64,000 nt of DNA from DASQFI01 sp963780895 (GTDB lineage: Bacteria; Acidobacteriota; Vicinamibacteria; Vicinamibacterales; SCN-69-37), in assembly GCA_963780895.1 (NCBI GenBank), contig CAWAEG010000001.1, forward strand, positions 1,302,001 to 1,366,000, given 5' to 3'. Within the stretch, counting starts at the first letter, position 1, and the number at the start of each line of letters is the position of its first letter. The notes beneath the pieces are model-generated. The model ran no database searches. It was not told where the DNA came from and saw only the letters and a list, made by a program, of their open reading frames with translations. Of this stretch, positions 8,781-17,549 are shown piece after piece. The position numbers and the translations under genes are program-made.

Positions 8781-10088
8781 ATGAAGCACATCAAGAGCGT
8801 ACGCCTTGGTGTCATGGTCGCGGCGCTCGCCGTGGGCGTCGCCACTCTGGCCCACACTCCCGATCGTCAGAGCGGCGCCGGCCGCGACACGGTCTTCCGC
8901 AACGCAAGAATCATCGATGGCGACGGCAAAGTCATCGCCGAAAAAGGCGTCCTCGTCGTCCGCGACGGCCGCATCGTCGCGGCGGGGGCGTCAGCGGCGG
9001 TGCCGGCCGGCGCCGAGTCGATCGATCTGTCGGGACGTACCGTGATCCCCGGCCTCGTCAACGCGCACGGGCACGTCGCCGATACGCAGGGCCTGCAGAG
9101 CGGCGCGCAGTTCTACACGGAAGCCAATCTCGTCGCACAGCTCCGGAGCTACGCGAGCTACGGCGTCACGACGGTCATGAGCCTGGGCGGCGACGGGCCC
9201 GCGGGCTTCGCGCTTCGCGATCGCCAGGATCAGCCCGGTCTCGACCGCGCGCGGATTTTCGTGGCCGGACCCGTGATCACGGCCGCGACGCCGGACGCCG
9301 CGCGGAAGGAAGTCGATCGCGTTGCCGCGATGAAGCCGGACCTCATCAAGATCCGGGTTGACGACAACCTCGGCGCGACGACCAAGATGCCGCTCGAGGT
9401 CGCGCGCGCCGTCATCGAGCAGGCGAACACGCACAACCTGCGCGTCGCGGCGCACATCTTCTATCTCGAGGATGCCAAGGCGCTGGTGCGCGCCGGCGCC
9501 GACCTCATCGCGCACAGCGTGCGCGACCTGCCGGTCGACGCCGAGCTCATCGGGCTCCTGAAGGAGCGCAACGTGTGCGTCTGCCCGACGCTCACGCGCG
9601 AAGTGTCGACGTTCGTCTACGAGACCGAGCCCGACTTCTTCAAGGATCCGTTCTTTCTGAAGGGCGCGGACCCCGCCGTGCTCGACGCGCTTCGCGATCC
9701 CAAACGTCAGGCGCAGATGAAGGAGAGCAAGAGCGCGCAGCGCTACAAGGTGGCGCTCGAGGTCGCCAGCGCGAACGTGAAGCGGCTGGCCGACGCGGGC
9801 GTGTCCATCGCGTCCGGCACGGACACCGGTCCGCCCGCACGCTTCCAGGGCTACTTCGAGCACCTGGAGCTCGAGCTGCTCGCGAAAGCCGGCCTCCGCC
9901 CGGCCGCGATTCTCGCCATGGCCACGGGCACGGCCGCGCAGTGCTCGAAGCTCACCGACATCGGATTCCTGAGGCCCGGCCAGCGCGCGGACTTCGTCGT
10001 CCTCACCGGCGATCCGCTCGCGGACATCAAACAGACGAGAACGATCGAGTCTGTTTGGATCGGGGGATCGAGGCTCCAAAACCGGTAA
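8781..10088 (+). CDS. exported amidohydrolase (imidazolonepropionase-like)
   Basis: A metal-dependent amidohydrolase of 435 residues with an N-terminal signal peptide. The composite barrel carries the metal-binding NAHGHVADT motif near residue 94, a second His in AAHIFYLEDA and a third in LIAHSVRDL, and the catalytic Asp in ASGTDTGPP. The C-terminus returns to the small beta domain (GQRADFVVLTGDPL). Exported members act on dipeptides, hydantoins or similar amides, but the substrate cannot be named here. It lies 6 bases behind the multicopper oxidase gene and is probably co-translated; AAAGG is a possible ribosome site. Confidence 0.87.
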   Translation: MKHIKSVRLGVMVAALAVGVATLAHTPDRQSGAGRDTVFRNARIIDGDGKVIAEKGVLVVRDGRIVAAGASAAVPAGAESIDLSGRTVIPGLVNAHGHVADTQGLQSGAQFYTEANLVAQLRSYASYGVTTVMSLGGDGPAGFALRDRQDQPGLDRARIFVAGPVITAATPDAARKEVDRVAAMKPDLIKIRVDDNLGATTKMPLEVARAVIEQANTHNLRVAAHIFYLEDAKALVRAGADLIAHSVRDLPVDAELIGLLKERNVCVCPTLTREVSTFVYETEPDFFKDPFFLKGADPAVLDALRDPKRQAQMKESKSAQRYKVALEVASANVKRLADAGVSIASGTDTGPPARFQGYFEHLELELLAKAGLRPAAILAMATGTAAQCSKLTDIGFLRPGQRADFVVLTGDPLADIKQTRTIESVWIGGSRLQNR

Positions 10089-10093
10089 GCGAT

Positions 10094-10114
10094 TTCGAGA
10101 GTTCGAAGCTCGAA
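10094..10114. terminator. small hairpin between convergent genes
   Basis: TTCGAG and CTCGAA flank a further self-complementary TTCGAA core between the convergent amidohydrolase and DUF4956 genes. It could serve as a weak bidirectional terminator; TTACCTT follows on the plus strand. The stem is short. Confidence 0.3.
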
Positions 10115-10158
10115 TTACCTTGTCGTGGGCGTACCAGAGAGCTTTTTCAGGCCCGCTC

Positions 10159-10842
10159 CTATACTTCGACGTCAGGTCTTCGCTGCAGCTCGACGCTTTG
10201 AATCCCCTCAATCCGATTGAGGGCCTTGACGAGCTCGTCCGGGCCGCTGTCTTTTCTCAGGCGCGTTTCGTAGGTGATGTCGATCGACATGCCCTGCCGC
10301 GCGGTCGCCATCGACAGCACGCGGCGGTCGCTCACGAATTTGTCGAGCGTGGGGCCGATCAGCGTCTCGGCGTCGTGTCCGAGGCCGACGCGCACGCTGA
10401 GCCGGAACCAGGCGAGCGCATCGGGCGTGCGCGCCTTCCGGCCGCGCATCAGGATCGCCGTCACGAGCACCACCGCCAGACCGATAAGCGCCAGCTCTGG
10501 CTGACTGGCGCCAGCGGCCATCCCGATAGCCACGGCGAAAATGACGAAGGCCGTGTCCTCGATGTCCCGCACAACCGTACGGAACCGCACGATCGACAAC
10601 GCGCCCACCAGACTGAATGCCCGTGCGGTGTTGTTGCCGACGACCTGCGTCACCATCGCGATCATGATCGCCAGCAGGACCAGCGTGCGCAGAAACGCCT
10701 GCGTCACGTCGCTGCCGGGCCGCGTCAGCCGATACACGCCGGCGACCGCGGCTCCAAGGATCGCTGCGGACACCAGCCTCGTCAGACCCGTCAGAAGCGG
10801 CACGGGCACGTCGAGCGGAACCTGTAGGAACAAATCAGGCAT
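10159..10842 (-). CDS. DUF4956 family membrane protein
   Basis: A membrane protein of 227 residues with about four helices in residues 15-125, followed by a cytosolic ferredoxin-like C-terminal half. The core GNNTARAFSLVGALSIVRFR is the signature of the DUF4956 family, whose members lie next to VTC-domain genes in many bacteria. Here its start overlaps the stop of the VTC gene by 8 bases, which is firm evidence of a joint role. The molecular function is not established; a channel or scaffold for a polyphosphate-like polymer is a guess. Confidence 0.85.
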   Translation of the reverse strand: MPDLFLQVPLDVPVPLLTGLTRLVSAAILGAAVAGVYRLTRPGSDVTQAFLRTLVLLAIMIAMVTQVVGNNTARAFSLVGALSIVRFRTVVRDIEDTAFVIFAVAIGMAAGASQPELALIGLAVVLVTAILMRGRKARTPDALAWFRLSVRVGLGHDAETLIGPTLDKFVSDRRVLSMATARQGMSIDITYETRLRKDSGPDELVKALNRIEGIQSVELQRRPDVEV

Positions 10843-11569
10843 GCGACGCGTCAGGCCGAAGCGCCGGGGAGTAGTCGAGTGCCCCGAGGCCGAGACGATA
10901 CTTGGAAACGCGACCGGGACTGATCGCGTAACGTTCGACGAGCTGCTTGAAAACGACAGGGATGTCCTGCACGTACTTCAGCTCCAGGATGCACTGCCCA
11001 CCGATGAGCGGGAGCCCGACGCCCGGCAGAAATGCGCGATCGGGCAACGGCAGCACGCGAAGGTTCGTGTCGATGGTGAGCCGGATCGGACCCGCGGGTG
11101 CCGACCCGAGCCGCGCGGTGCGGTCGTAGGACACCTGCACCAGCGGCTTCAGGCCCCGCGTCAGGATGCGGCGATGAAACCAGTAGCCCTCCCAAGCGGG
11201 ATCCGCGTCGGGCTCGCCGAGCCGCTGAAGACCTTCGAGCGGAACGGACGTGCGGCGCTTGGCAAGCAGCCGGTCCGTGCGGAACTTGCGTTCCAGAAAG
11301 ATGTAGTTGTCTAGCCCGTAGCGCCGGATGCGGTACTTGGCCCGGCCGTACGACTCCTTCTGGTGAAAGACGTCGAAGCCCGGCGTCTCGTAATAGAGGC
11401 TCGTGGTCGCGTACTGATCACCGCAGTCGCCGCAGCCGCTGGGGTCGCGTTCGAGGTTCGACCGGGCCCACTCCTGAATCTGGAGGCCCAACTCGGCCGT
11501 GATGAGGAACTTGATTTCTCGGGCAAAACTGCGGGTCTCTCGCCTGTCGAAAACCGGGTGTCCCGCCAT
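10835..11569 (-). CDS. VTC-domain protein (polyphosphate polymerase-like)
   Basis: Predicted triphosphate-tunnel-fold protein of 244 residues, similar to the catalytic domain of eukaryotic VTC polyphosphate polymerase. It has the conserved EIKFLI start, the KYRIRRYG basic strand, FLERKFR, and acidic strands such as LTIDTNLRV and ILELKYVQDIP that line the tunnel. The ATG at 11569 gives the same N-terminal length as the second VTC protein at 18457. A TTG at 11656 overlapping the upstream stop is an alternative start. The gene overlaps DUF4956 by 8 bases. Polyphosphate synthesis is inferred from the family. Confidence 0.83.
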   Translation of the reverse strand: MAGHPVFDRRETRSFAREIKFLITAELGLQIQEWARSNLERDPSGCGDCGDQYATTSLYYETPGFDVFHQKESYGRAKYRIRRYGLDNYIFLERKFRTDRLLAKRRTSVPLEGLQRLGEPDADPAWEGYWFHRRILTRGLKPLVQVSYDRTARLGSAPAGPIRLTIDTNLRVLPLPDRAFLPGVGLPLIGGQCILELKYVQDIPVVFKQLVERYAISPGRVSKYRLGLGALDYSPALRPDASHA

Positions 11570-11652
11570 TCGGGGACAAGATAACCCAAAGCACGCCTGA
11601 ACCCGTAGCGTTGCCGTTTCACCAATGTCGTAATTCTGAACGTCCTCTCGTC

Positions 11653-12417
11653 TCAAGCGGCCGTCTGCCCGGTGTCGAAGCCCGGCCGGACAAAGTCCAT
11701 TGCCCTCGGGAAACGGGCCTCCAGGCCGGCGTCGAGCTCATCGAGCAGCATCACCAGCCGGGCGGGCACCCCATCGGCCGTGGCCTGGCCGGGCTCCATG
11801 AGCGTGCGCCAGGCGCGTCTGGCCTCGTCAATCATCAGCCTGGCGACCTTCACTGACCCGTTCGCGTCATTCTGCACTTCGTCGCCCTCCGGCCGCTCCT
11901 CCGCAGTGGTCCAGATCGCCCGGAAGATCTTGGCGGAGATGCTCGTCGAGGACCACTCGAGCGTGTCCAGGGCCTCGAGAAGCACGGCTTCGCCCCGCAC
12001 GTCGAGCACCGGCCGCAGCGCTCTCAGGAGGGGCCACGTGGTAGTTGCGTAGTCGCGCGCGCGAACCACCAGCGGATCGGCGGCCGCGTCGCCTTCCTCC
12101 ACGTCATCGTCTTTGAGGACAGCGCGCTCGGGCGACGACCCGCCAGTCTCCTGGTCGCCCGTCAGATCCAAACCGATCCGCCGGCCGATGATGCGGAGTA
12201 TGTCGAGGCTGCGCTCGAGCGAACGAGCCACCGTCTGGCCAACCGACAGGGTGGCGGTCCGGCCAATGGCCTCCTCGTGCCGGTTTTCGCTGAACTGAAG
12301 GCAGCGCGCGGTAAATCGGCACCGCTCGCAGCGGCGGTCGCAGTAGTTGTAGATGCCGGGAATGAGGTTCGGATCCGAGGCCCGGCTGACGATCTCGTCG
12401 AATTCGGCGTCGTCCAT
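11653..12417 (-). CDS. uncharacterised protein with N-terminal four-Cys motif
   Basis: A soluble, acidic protein of 254 residues with no signal peptide. Near the N-terminus is IPGIYNYCDRRCERCRFTARC, Cys spaced C-x3-C-x2-C-x5-C, which could bind zinc or an iron-sulfur cluster. The rest looks mainly helical. I do not recognise a function. It lies inside the same-strand block between the VTC gene and the spermidine-synthase-like gene (42 bases from the latter), so it may belong to that operon. Confidence 0.7.
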   Translation of the reverse strand: MDDAEFDEIVSRASDPNLIPGIYNYCDRRCERCRFTARCLQFSENRHEEAIGRTATLSVGQTVARSLERSLDILRIIGRRIGLDLTGDQETGGSSPERAVLKDDDVEEGDAAADPLVVRARDYATTTWPLLRALRPVLDVRGEAVLLEALDTLEWSSTSISAKIFRAIWTTAEERPEGDEVQNDANGSVKVARLMIDEARRAWRTLMEPGQATADGVPARLVMLLDELDAGLEARFPRAMDFVRPGFDTGQTAA

Positions 12418-12459
12418 GGCGGGACTCGCCTTGCAAAGCCCGATCCGGGCGGCTTGCGG

Positions 12460-14667
12460 CTACTCGTCGATCACCCACGCCAGCGACGCGGCGAGGGCGT
12501 AACAACCGCTGCCCGCAAGCATCGCGGCCTGGAAACCGATCATCAGCGCGATGGCGACGGTGCCAACCGAGCCCACAACCGACATCACGCCGTTCAGGCC
12601 CCAGTAAAACGGCGGGGCAGGAAGCGACCCCTGGCCCGCTTTCCGGAGGCCTCGTGGGAACGGAATACCCATCGCCAGGCCGATTGGCAGAATGATCATG
12701 ATGGCAATCCCGACGCGCGCCGCCAGCGGAAGGGGCAGAAGCATCGGCACCACCCGCGGAAGCGCCAGGGCCCAGATCACGCCCAGCGCGGCGACCGCGA
12801 GGCACGCGCGGCGTCCGGGCACGTACCGGCTCATCGCACTGCCGAACCCGCCCGCGAGCAGCAGGGCGAACAGCAGGATCGAGAGCGTGAAGATCGGATG
12901 GCCGAGCAGCAGCGTGAGATTCTGCAGCAGCACGAGCTCCACCGTGATGAACCCGAGCCCAAGACACGCGAAGTACCCGACCGACGCCGCGTAGGGGCCG
13001 ACAGGCTGGCCGCGCGGTTTCCCCAGCAGCACGAACAGGCCGAGCAGCACGAGAACGGGCACGACGACCGTGAGCAGCGCCCGGGCAATCCGTGTGGCCA
13101 TGCCCCATGGCCGTTCGACCGCGAAGTAGAACGGGCTGTCGTCGAACACCGGCCCGACGCGGCGCGGCGCCTCCTCGATGTACTGCGCCATCGTCTTCCG
13201 GCCGGCGAACAGATCCGCGTACGGCGGATCGGCATGGCGGCCCGGCACCAGCATCGGGCGCGCCTGCGTCCAGTCGTTGATGATCGTGCCCGTCTCCGCT
13301 TCCGTGAACGGACGCTTGCGGAGCATGAAGAGCATCTGCGATTCGTTGTCGCGATCGCCCTCGCGGCGTTCCGTGAGCGCGACGATCCGCCTGGCCGCTT
13401 CCTCGATGCCGAGCAGCGCGATCGCATTCGACACGAGCCTCGGCGTGTCCGTCGGCCACCGCAGAACCACGAGCACGCCATCGTCGGTCAGGTGCTCGTA
13501 GTAGGCGCGGAACGCTTCGGTCGTGTAGAGGTAGTTCTCGGAGAGCGACAGGCCGCCGGAGTTCACCGACGCCCAGGTGTCCACGAAGCCCAGGAAGATC
13601 ACGTCGAAGCGGCGATCGCTCCGGCTGATGAAGTTCCGGCCCTCGCTTAGCACGACCTCGACGTCGGGCCTGTTGTACAGGTTGCCCGCGCGCGGGCCGT
13701 ATTCGCGCACGAAGCGGATCATGAGCGGGTTCAGCTCGACGGCTGTGACGTGCCGGCTGCCGGAGGCCAGCGCGGCGAGGACGTCGGCGCCGCCGCCCGG
13801 CCCGATGATGAGCGTCTCGCCCCCTGGTGTCAGCTTGAACGGCAACGCGCGATAGCTGTCCCGCAGGTTCGCGACGCTCTCGAGCCGGCCATCCCACTGG
13901 TGCGCGCTCGTCCACGCGTCCGCGTCGATGTACAGCCGCGCGAGGTTCGGCGACGGAAACCCTTCGACCGCGTCGATGCGCGAATAGGCGTTCCAGCCGG
14001 TGTGCGCGACGCGTGCGTTGGGCAGTTCCGCCATCTGCCGGTGCATCGCCTTCCACGACCCGGGCGTGATCCGGAACAGACCGGTGGCCTCGTTCGACAC
14101 GGCCAGCACCGTCAGGATCACGGCGCCCGACATGGCCACCAGCCGCGGCGCCGCCCGGCGCGTCAGGCACGCCGCCGCGATGAACGGCGCCACCGCCGCC
14201 ACGAGCAGCGCGGCTTCGCCGCCGAGCGACTGCAGGAGCAGCGTGACGACGGCCGCGCCGAGCGAGGCGCCGGCGAGGTCGGCGAAGTAGAGCGACCCGG
14301 CGGTTTCGCGCCGCAGGTCGAACACCATGGCGAGCGCCATGCCGGCCAGGAGAAACGGCACGAGCGGCGCGATGAAGTACATCGTGAAGCGTTCCGGCGT
14401 GAACGGGAACCGCACGATCAGCGCGAGACACAGCGGAATCGAAATCGCGTACGCCAGCGTGAACCCGGCGGCCCGGTCGATTGACGATGAGACGCGCCGT
14501 TTGAGGAGATGCAGGACGAACCCGCCAAGGCCCCAGCCGAGCAGAGCCACCGACACGATGACGAACGTGAAGTGGTACCAGATCGTCGCCGAGTAGATGC
14601 GGGTGAGGCCGACCTCGAAGACGAGGCCGGAAAACGTGATCAGAAAAATGCCGAGATGGACGGGCAT
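12460..14667 (-). CDS. spermidine-synthase-like multi-pass membrane protein
   Basis: A membrane protein of 735 residues: about six to seven helices at the N-terminus, a central soluble methyltransferase-fold domain and about seven helices at the C-terminus. The central domain has the SAM-type glycine motif LIIGPGGGADVL near residue 285, the acidic strand-2 end TAVELNP, and the spermidine-synthase-like segment RFDVIFLGFVDTWAS. Proteins of this form are common in Acidobacteria and Deltaproteobacteria. Whether they transfer aminopropyl groups is not known. The ATG at 14667 begins directly at the first helix. It lies in the middle of the phosphate-themed minus-strand block. Confidence 0.8.
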   Translation of the reverse strand: MPVHLGIFLITFSGLVFEVGLTRIYSATIWYHFTFVIVSVALLGWGLGGFVLHLLKRRVSSSIDRAAGFTLAYAISIPLCLALIVRFPFTPERFTMYFIAPLVPFLLAGMALAMVFDLRRETAGSLYFADLAGASLGAAVVTLLLQSLGGEAALLVAAVAPFIAAACLTRRAAPRLVAMSGAVILTVLAVSNEATGLFRITPGSWKAMHRQMAELPNARVAHTGWNAYSRIDAVEGFPSPNLARLYIDADAWTSAHQWDGRLESVANLRDSYRALPFKLTPGGETLIIGPGGGADVLAALASGSRHVTAVELNPLMIRFVREYGPRAGNLYNRPDVEVVLSEGRNFISRSDRRFDVIFLGFVDTWASVNSGGLSLSENYLYTTEAFRAYYEHLTDDGVLVVLRWPTDTPRLVSNAIALLGIEEAARRIVALTERREGDRDNESQMLFMLRKRPFTEAETGTIINDWTQARPMLVPGRHADPPYADLFAGRKTMAQYIEEAPRRVGPVFDDSPFYFAVERPWGMATRIARALLTVVVPVLVLLGLFVLLGKPRGQPVGPYAASVGYFACLGLGFITVELVLLQNLTLLLGHPIFTLSILLFALLLAGGFGSAMSRYVPGRRACLAVAALGVIWALALPRVVPMLLPLPLAARVGIAIMIILPIGLAMGIPFPRGLRKAGQGSLPAPPFYWGLNGVMSVVGSVGTVAIALMIGFQAAMLAGSGCYALAASLAWVIDE

Positions 14668-14777
14668 GCGCCGCGTCAGGTTATACCGGAAATTGCAGGC
14701 GCCGCCAGAAGGTCGCGCGGAGGCGCAGGTACAGCGTGTGGCAAATCGGCGTCGTATGTTCCGGAGCCCGACCTTTG

Positions 14778-14830
14778 CGAGCGCCGCGAGGCAGGCGCTT
14801 GGCCCGCCGTAGCTTCAGCGGAGGCGGCCG
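14778..14830. repeat. GC-rich palindromic element over the CotH stop codon
   Basis: CCGCCGTAGCTTCAGCGGAGGCGG and flanking GAGCGCCGCGAGGCAGGCGC form a hairpin-prone segment overlapping the last codons of the CotH gene. It shares the CGCCGTAGC and CGGAGGCGG words with elements at 7507 and 57881 and the CCGCCGTAGC word with the tandem repeat at 40676, so it looks like one family. Confidence 0.45.
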
Positions 14831-16074
14831 ATCTCGTCAATCAGGAATTGCGGCCGGACGCGCGCGATCTGACGCAGGTAGACGAGCCCCGCGTCGAAAT
14901 CCTCGTTGGTGTACTGCTTCCGCGTGTCCTCGCGGGCGGCGGCATCGATCTGTGCGGCCAGCCGATCGATTTCCACCTCGAGCCAGTTCTCCTCGGTGGC
15001 GATCTGCGCCGCGGCCAGGATCGCGTCGAAGTACACGTTGCGCAGCTCGAGGTTGTTGTACGCCCGGCGGAACAGGACGTGCTCCTCGAGCCCGCGCTGG
15101 GCCGACGAGGTGTCGAACGTGAACGACAGGTCGCGATCCCAGGGCAGGACGCGGTGCCTCGCCGTTCCCGGAGACCGAAAGAGATAGAAGTTGTTCATGC
15201 CCGCATAGCCGAGCAAGCCGTCGTTTTCGCCGACGAACGCTTCGATGCCGAGCATCCTCATGAACTGCGCGAGGTCGAGCCGTTGGCCGATCACGTCGAG
15301 CCACACCGCATCATCCGGCTCATTCACGTTGTGGAACAGATCGCGAATCGGTCCGTACAACTCTTCGTCCGATTCGGTTTCGTGGGTTCGCGGCTCGAAG
15401 AGCGGTTTGTACGGCGCGAGGTCCGGACCGAGATCGTCGCCGAAAAAGTAGTAGTTCCAGTGGTACTCGAAGACGTGTGCGCCGGGTTCTCCCGTTTCGC
15501 GCTCGACGAAGTCGCCGTCGATTTCCTCGACGAGGGCGTAGAGGCCCTGGTATTGGTTGTTGAGGAACAGCCGGCAGAACGACTCCCGCGGCGCGGCCTC
15601 GCCCATGCGGCGGAAGATCTTCATGGTGAGCGCTTCGCGAATGAGGGCAGGGTCCTGCCACAAATTGTCGAGGACGAGCGCTTCGAGGCCGCGGAACCGC
15701 CGGTTCGCCGTGTAGAAGTTGAAGTCGATGCGGAGCCCCATCTTGGTCGGATTGCGGCTGCCGCCGCCGCGCGACCGGACGGCGACGTTGCGTACGCGCG
15801 TGCCGTCGATCTGGATGTCGGCAGGCGTGTTGACGTTCTCGCGATACCGGGCACGCAGGATGGCCAGGTCCTTCGAGTTGATGAACAGCCGCACGTCGTG
15901 CAGCCGCGTGTCGTCGAACACGTCTTCGGCCACCGCCTGCTGGACCGGCGTCGCGGCGGTCGCGGCCGTGGAACGTTCCCGCGCGGAGACCGTGCGGCCG
16001 TCCGGCCAGATGGACACCGGCGCGCCGATGATGGCGGCGACGAAGACAAGGAGGACCGGTCGTCGAAGAATCAT
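14815..16074 (-). CDS. CotH-type protein kinase family protein, exported
   Basis: An exported protein of 419 residues beginning with a signal-peptide-like hydrophobic segment. CotH proteins are atypical secretory kinases that phosphorylate surface or spore-coat proteins. Family stretches are the N-terminal FDDTRLHDVRLFINSKDLA, RVRNVAVRSRGGGSRNPTK, the helix KIFRRMGEAAPRES, QYQGLYALVEEIDGDF, and the metal-binding LPWDRDLSFTF. The ATG at 16074 is chosen because the frame further upstream encodes Arg-rich shadow sequence over the porin gene. It follows the porin gene by 8 bases (operon). CotH, VTC and DUF4956 genes often neighbour one another in bacteria. Confidence 0.85.
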   Translation of the reverse strand: MILRRPVLLVFVAAIIGAPVSIWPDGRTVSARERSTAATAATPVQQAVAEDVFDDTRLHDVRLFINSKDLAILRARYRENVNTPADIQIDGTRVRNVAVRSRGGGSRNPTKMGLRIDFNFYTANRRFRGLEALVLDNLWQDPALIREALTMKIFRRMGEAAPRESFCRLFLNNQYQGLYALVEEIDGDFVERETGEPGAHVFEYHWNYYFFGDDLGPDLAPYKPLFEPRTHETESDEELYGPIRDLFHNVNEPDDAVWLDVIGQRLDLAQFMRMLGIEAFVGENDGLLGYAGMNNFYLFRSPGTARHRVLPWDRDLSFTFDTSSAQRGLEEHVLFRRAYNNLELRNVYFDAILAAAQIATEENWLEVEIDRLAAQIDAAAREDTRKQYTNEDFDAGLVYLRQIARVRPQFLIDEIGRLR

Positions 16075-16082
16075 CGCGCTCC

Positions 16083-17435
16083 TCACAGGCTCAACTGGAT
16101 GCGCAGCACCCGGCTCCAGAAAGTCGGCTGCGTCGGCAACGGGCCCTGAATGGGGTCGCTGATCTTGTCGCGGATCACGTTGAACTGCAGCTTGACCCAG
16201 CGGATCGGATACCAGTTCACGCCGAATGTCATCACGCGGTCGGTGTTGCTCGGGATCACGTCGGCGCGCGGACTCGTCGACGGCTCCTCGCCAGTGGCCT
16301 CGCTCCCGAATGTCAGTTCCTCGAGACGCACGCCCACTTCGACCGCGCCGATCCCGCCGCGGCCGATCGGCCGTTTGGGCGCGTCGAGCCCATCGGCCTT
16401 TTTCTCGCCGGTCAGGGCGACCGTCCCGCTGACGTACCAGCCCTTCGCGAGAAATGGCGAAAGATCCGTGTCTTCCACGCTCTGCCCGAGGCGCTCGTCG
16501 GTCACACGAATGTATTCGGCCTTGACCGACGCCGGGCCCGGCCGCCAGCGGACCTCGTAGCCGCGCCGCTCGCGGCGGCCTTTGATCCACACGTCGTGAT
16601 CGAAGAACTCGAGACCGAGTGGCGTCCGGGCGCGGAGGCCGGGCAAGCCTTCGAGGAGCCCATTCAGATCGCCCTTCGTGACGGCGAAACCCACAAGCAG
16701 ATCCTCGAGCACGGTCTTGGACGTGCGAAAGGGCTGAGCGCCGATGCGCAAGGCAATCGTCTGATCACCCGCGACCCGCTCCGGATTGCGTGCCCGCGCG
16801 TTCTGCCCGTCGTGCTCGAAAATGCCGACCTCGTATCGGATGATCCGGTTGACGACGCGGCCGTGCACCATCACACCGATATCGCGGCCGGGCGCCAGGT
16901 AGGTCGCCGCCAGGGATCGATACGCGAAGTCGAGATTCGTCGAGCTCGTGTTCTCTTCGAGGCTGAACGGCAGCTTGAACTTGCCGCCCATGGCCTGCAC
17001 GGCGTCGAACTGCTGGTAGTTCACGTAGACGTCGCGCCAGGGGTCGTCCTCCTCCAGCTCCCGCTCGACCTGGAACCCGAAGAGGCCGGCGATGACGCCC
17101 TCGACGCCGATGCGCTTGCGCGCCAAATCGAGCGTCCGGTCTTCGTCATCCGGGAGCGGCGCGTCGGATGTGCGATCGACGAAGCCGAACCGCGCGCGGA
17201 ACGCGATCCGCGTGTTCTCGCCGAGGACGAGCGTGGGATGGTCTTCCCAGCGAAACCCGGTCTTTGTCTGTGGGGACGCCGACTGCGCGGCGGGCACGGC
17301 CGTCGCCGACCGGGCCAGTGCGACGGCCTGCGACGGCAGGAGCGTCTGGGCATCGGCCGTCAGGGCGAGGCCGACCATTGTCAGCGCGAGCACGGTCGAA
17401 CGCGTTACGGCGCACAGGGGGAGCGGACTGGTCAC
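16083..17435 (-). CDS. phosphate-selective porin O/P family outer-membrane protein
   Basis: An outer-membrane beta-barrel porin of 450 residues with a signal peptide ending near ALTADAQ. It resembles the OprP/OprO family, which forms anion channels selective for phosphate or polyphosphate. Visible features are the early strand IAFRARFGFVDRTSD, the segment VNYQQFDAVQAMGGKFKLPFSLEE, repeated amphipathic strands and a terminal strand ending in hydrophobic residues (VLRIQLSL). Phosphate selectivity is inferred from family and context. It is followed after 8 bases by the CotH gene. Confidence 0.8.
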   Translation of the reverse strand: MTSPLPLCAVTRSTVLALTMVGLALTADAQTLLPSQAVALARSATAVPAAQSASPQTKTGFRWEDHPTLVLGENTRIAFRARFGFVDRTSDAPLPDDEDRTLDLARKRIGVEGVIAGLFGFQVERELEEDDPWRDVYVNYQQFDAVQAMGGKFKLPFSLEENTSSTNLDFAYRSLAATYLAPGRDIGVMVHGRVVNRIIRYEVGIFEHDGQNARARNPERVAGDQTIALRIGAQPFRTSKTVLEDLLVGFAVTKGDLNGLLEGLPGLRARTPLGLEFFDHDVWIKGRRERRGYEVRWRPGPASVKAEYIRVTDERLGQSVEDTDLSPFLAKGWYVSGTVALTGEKKADGLDAPKRPIGRGGIGAVEVGVRLEELTFGSEATGEEPSTSPRADVIPSNTDRVMTFGVNWYPIRWVKLQFNVIRDKISDPIQGPLPTQPTFWSRVLRIQLSL

Positions 17436-17549
17436 GACGTCTCCGGTTGGGCGAGGATCGTGCGCCTCGCCTGGTTTGAGCGGCTGACGGGGCGAATGGC
17501 AAGCGCCACGGCGTCCGGCCTCGTTTGTCGGCGGCGCGACCCGCCGGGA

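Noticed and set aside
12277..13650. Plus-strand open frame opposite the spermidine-synthase-like gene
   Set aside because: Product rich in Arg, Glu, Gln and His without a fold signature; antisense to a convincing membrane enzyme-like protein.
16075..16590. N-terminal extension of the CotH frame
   Set aside because: It would overlap the porin gene and is Arg-rich; the ATG at 16074 starts a signal peptide.
17146..17549. Long C-terminal extension of the metallophosphoesterase frame
   Set aside because: The extension is Arg/Pro-rich and overlaps the porin gene; the alternative frame gives the expected family C-terminus, so a frameshift is the better reading.
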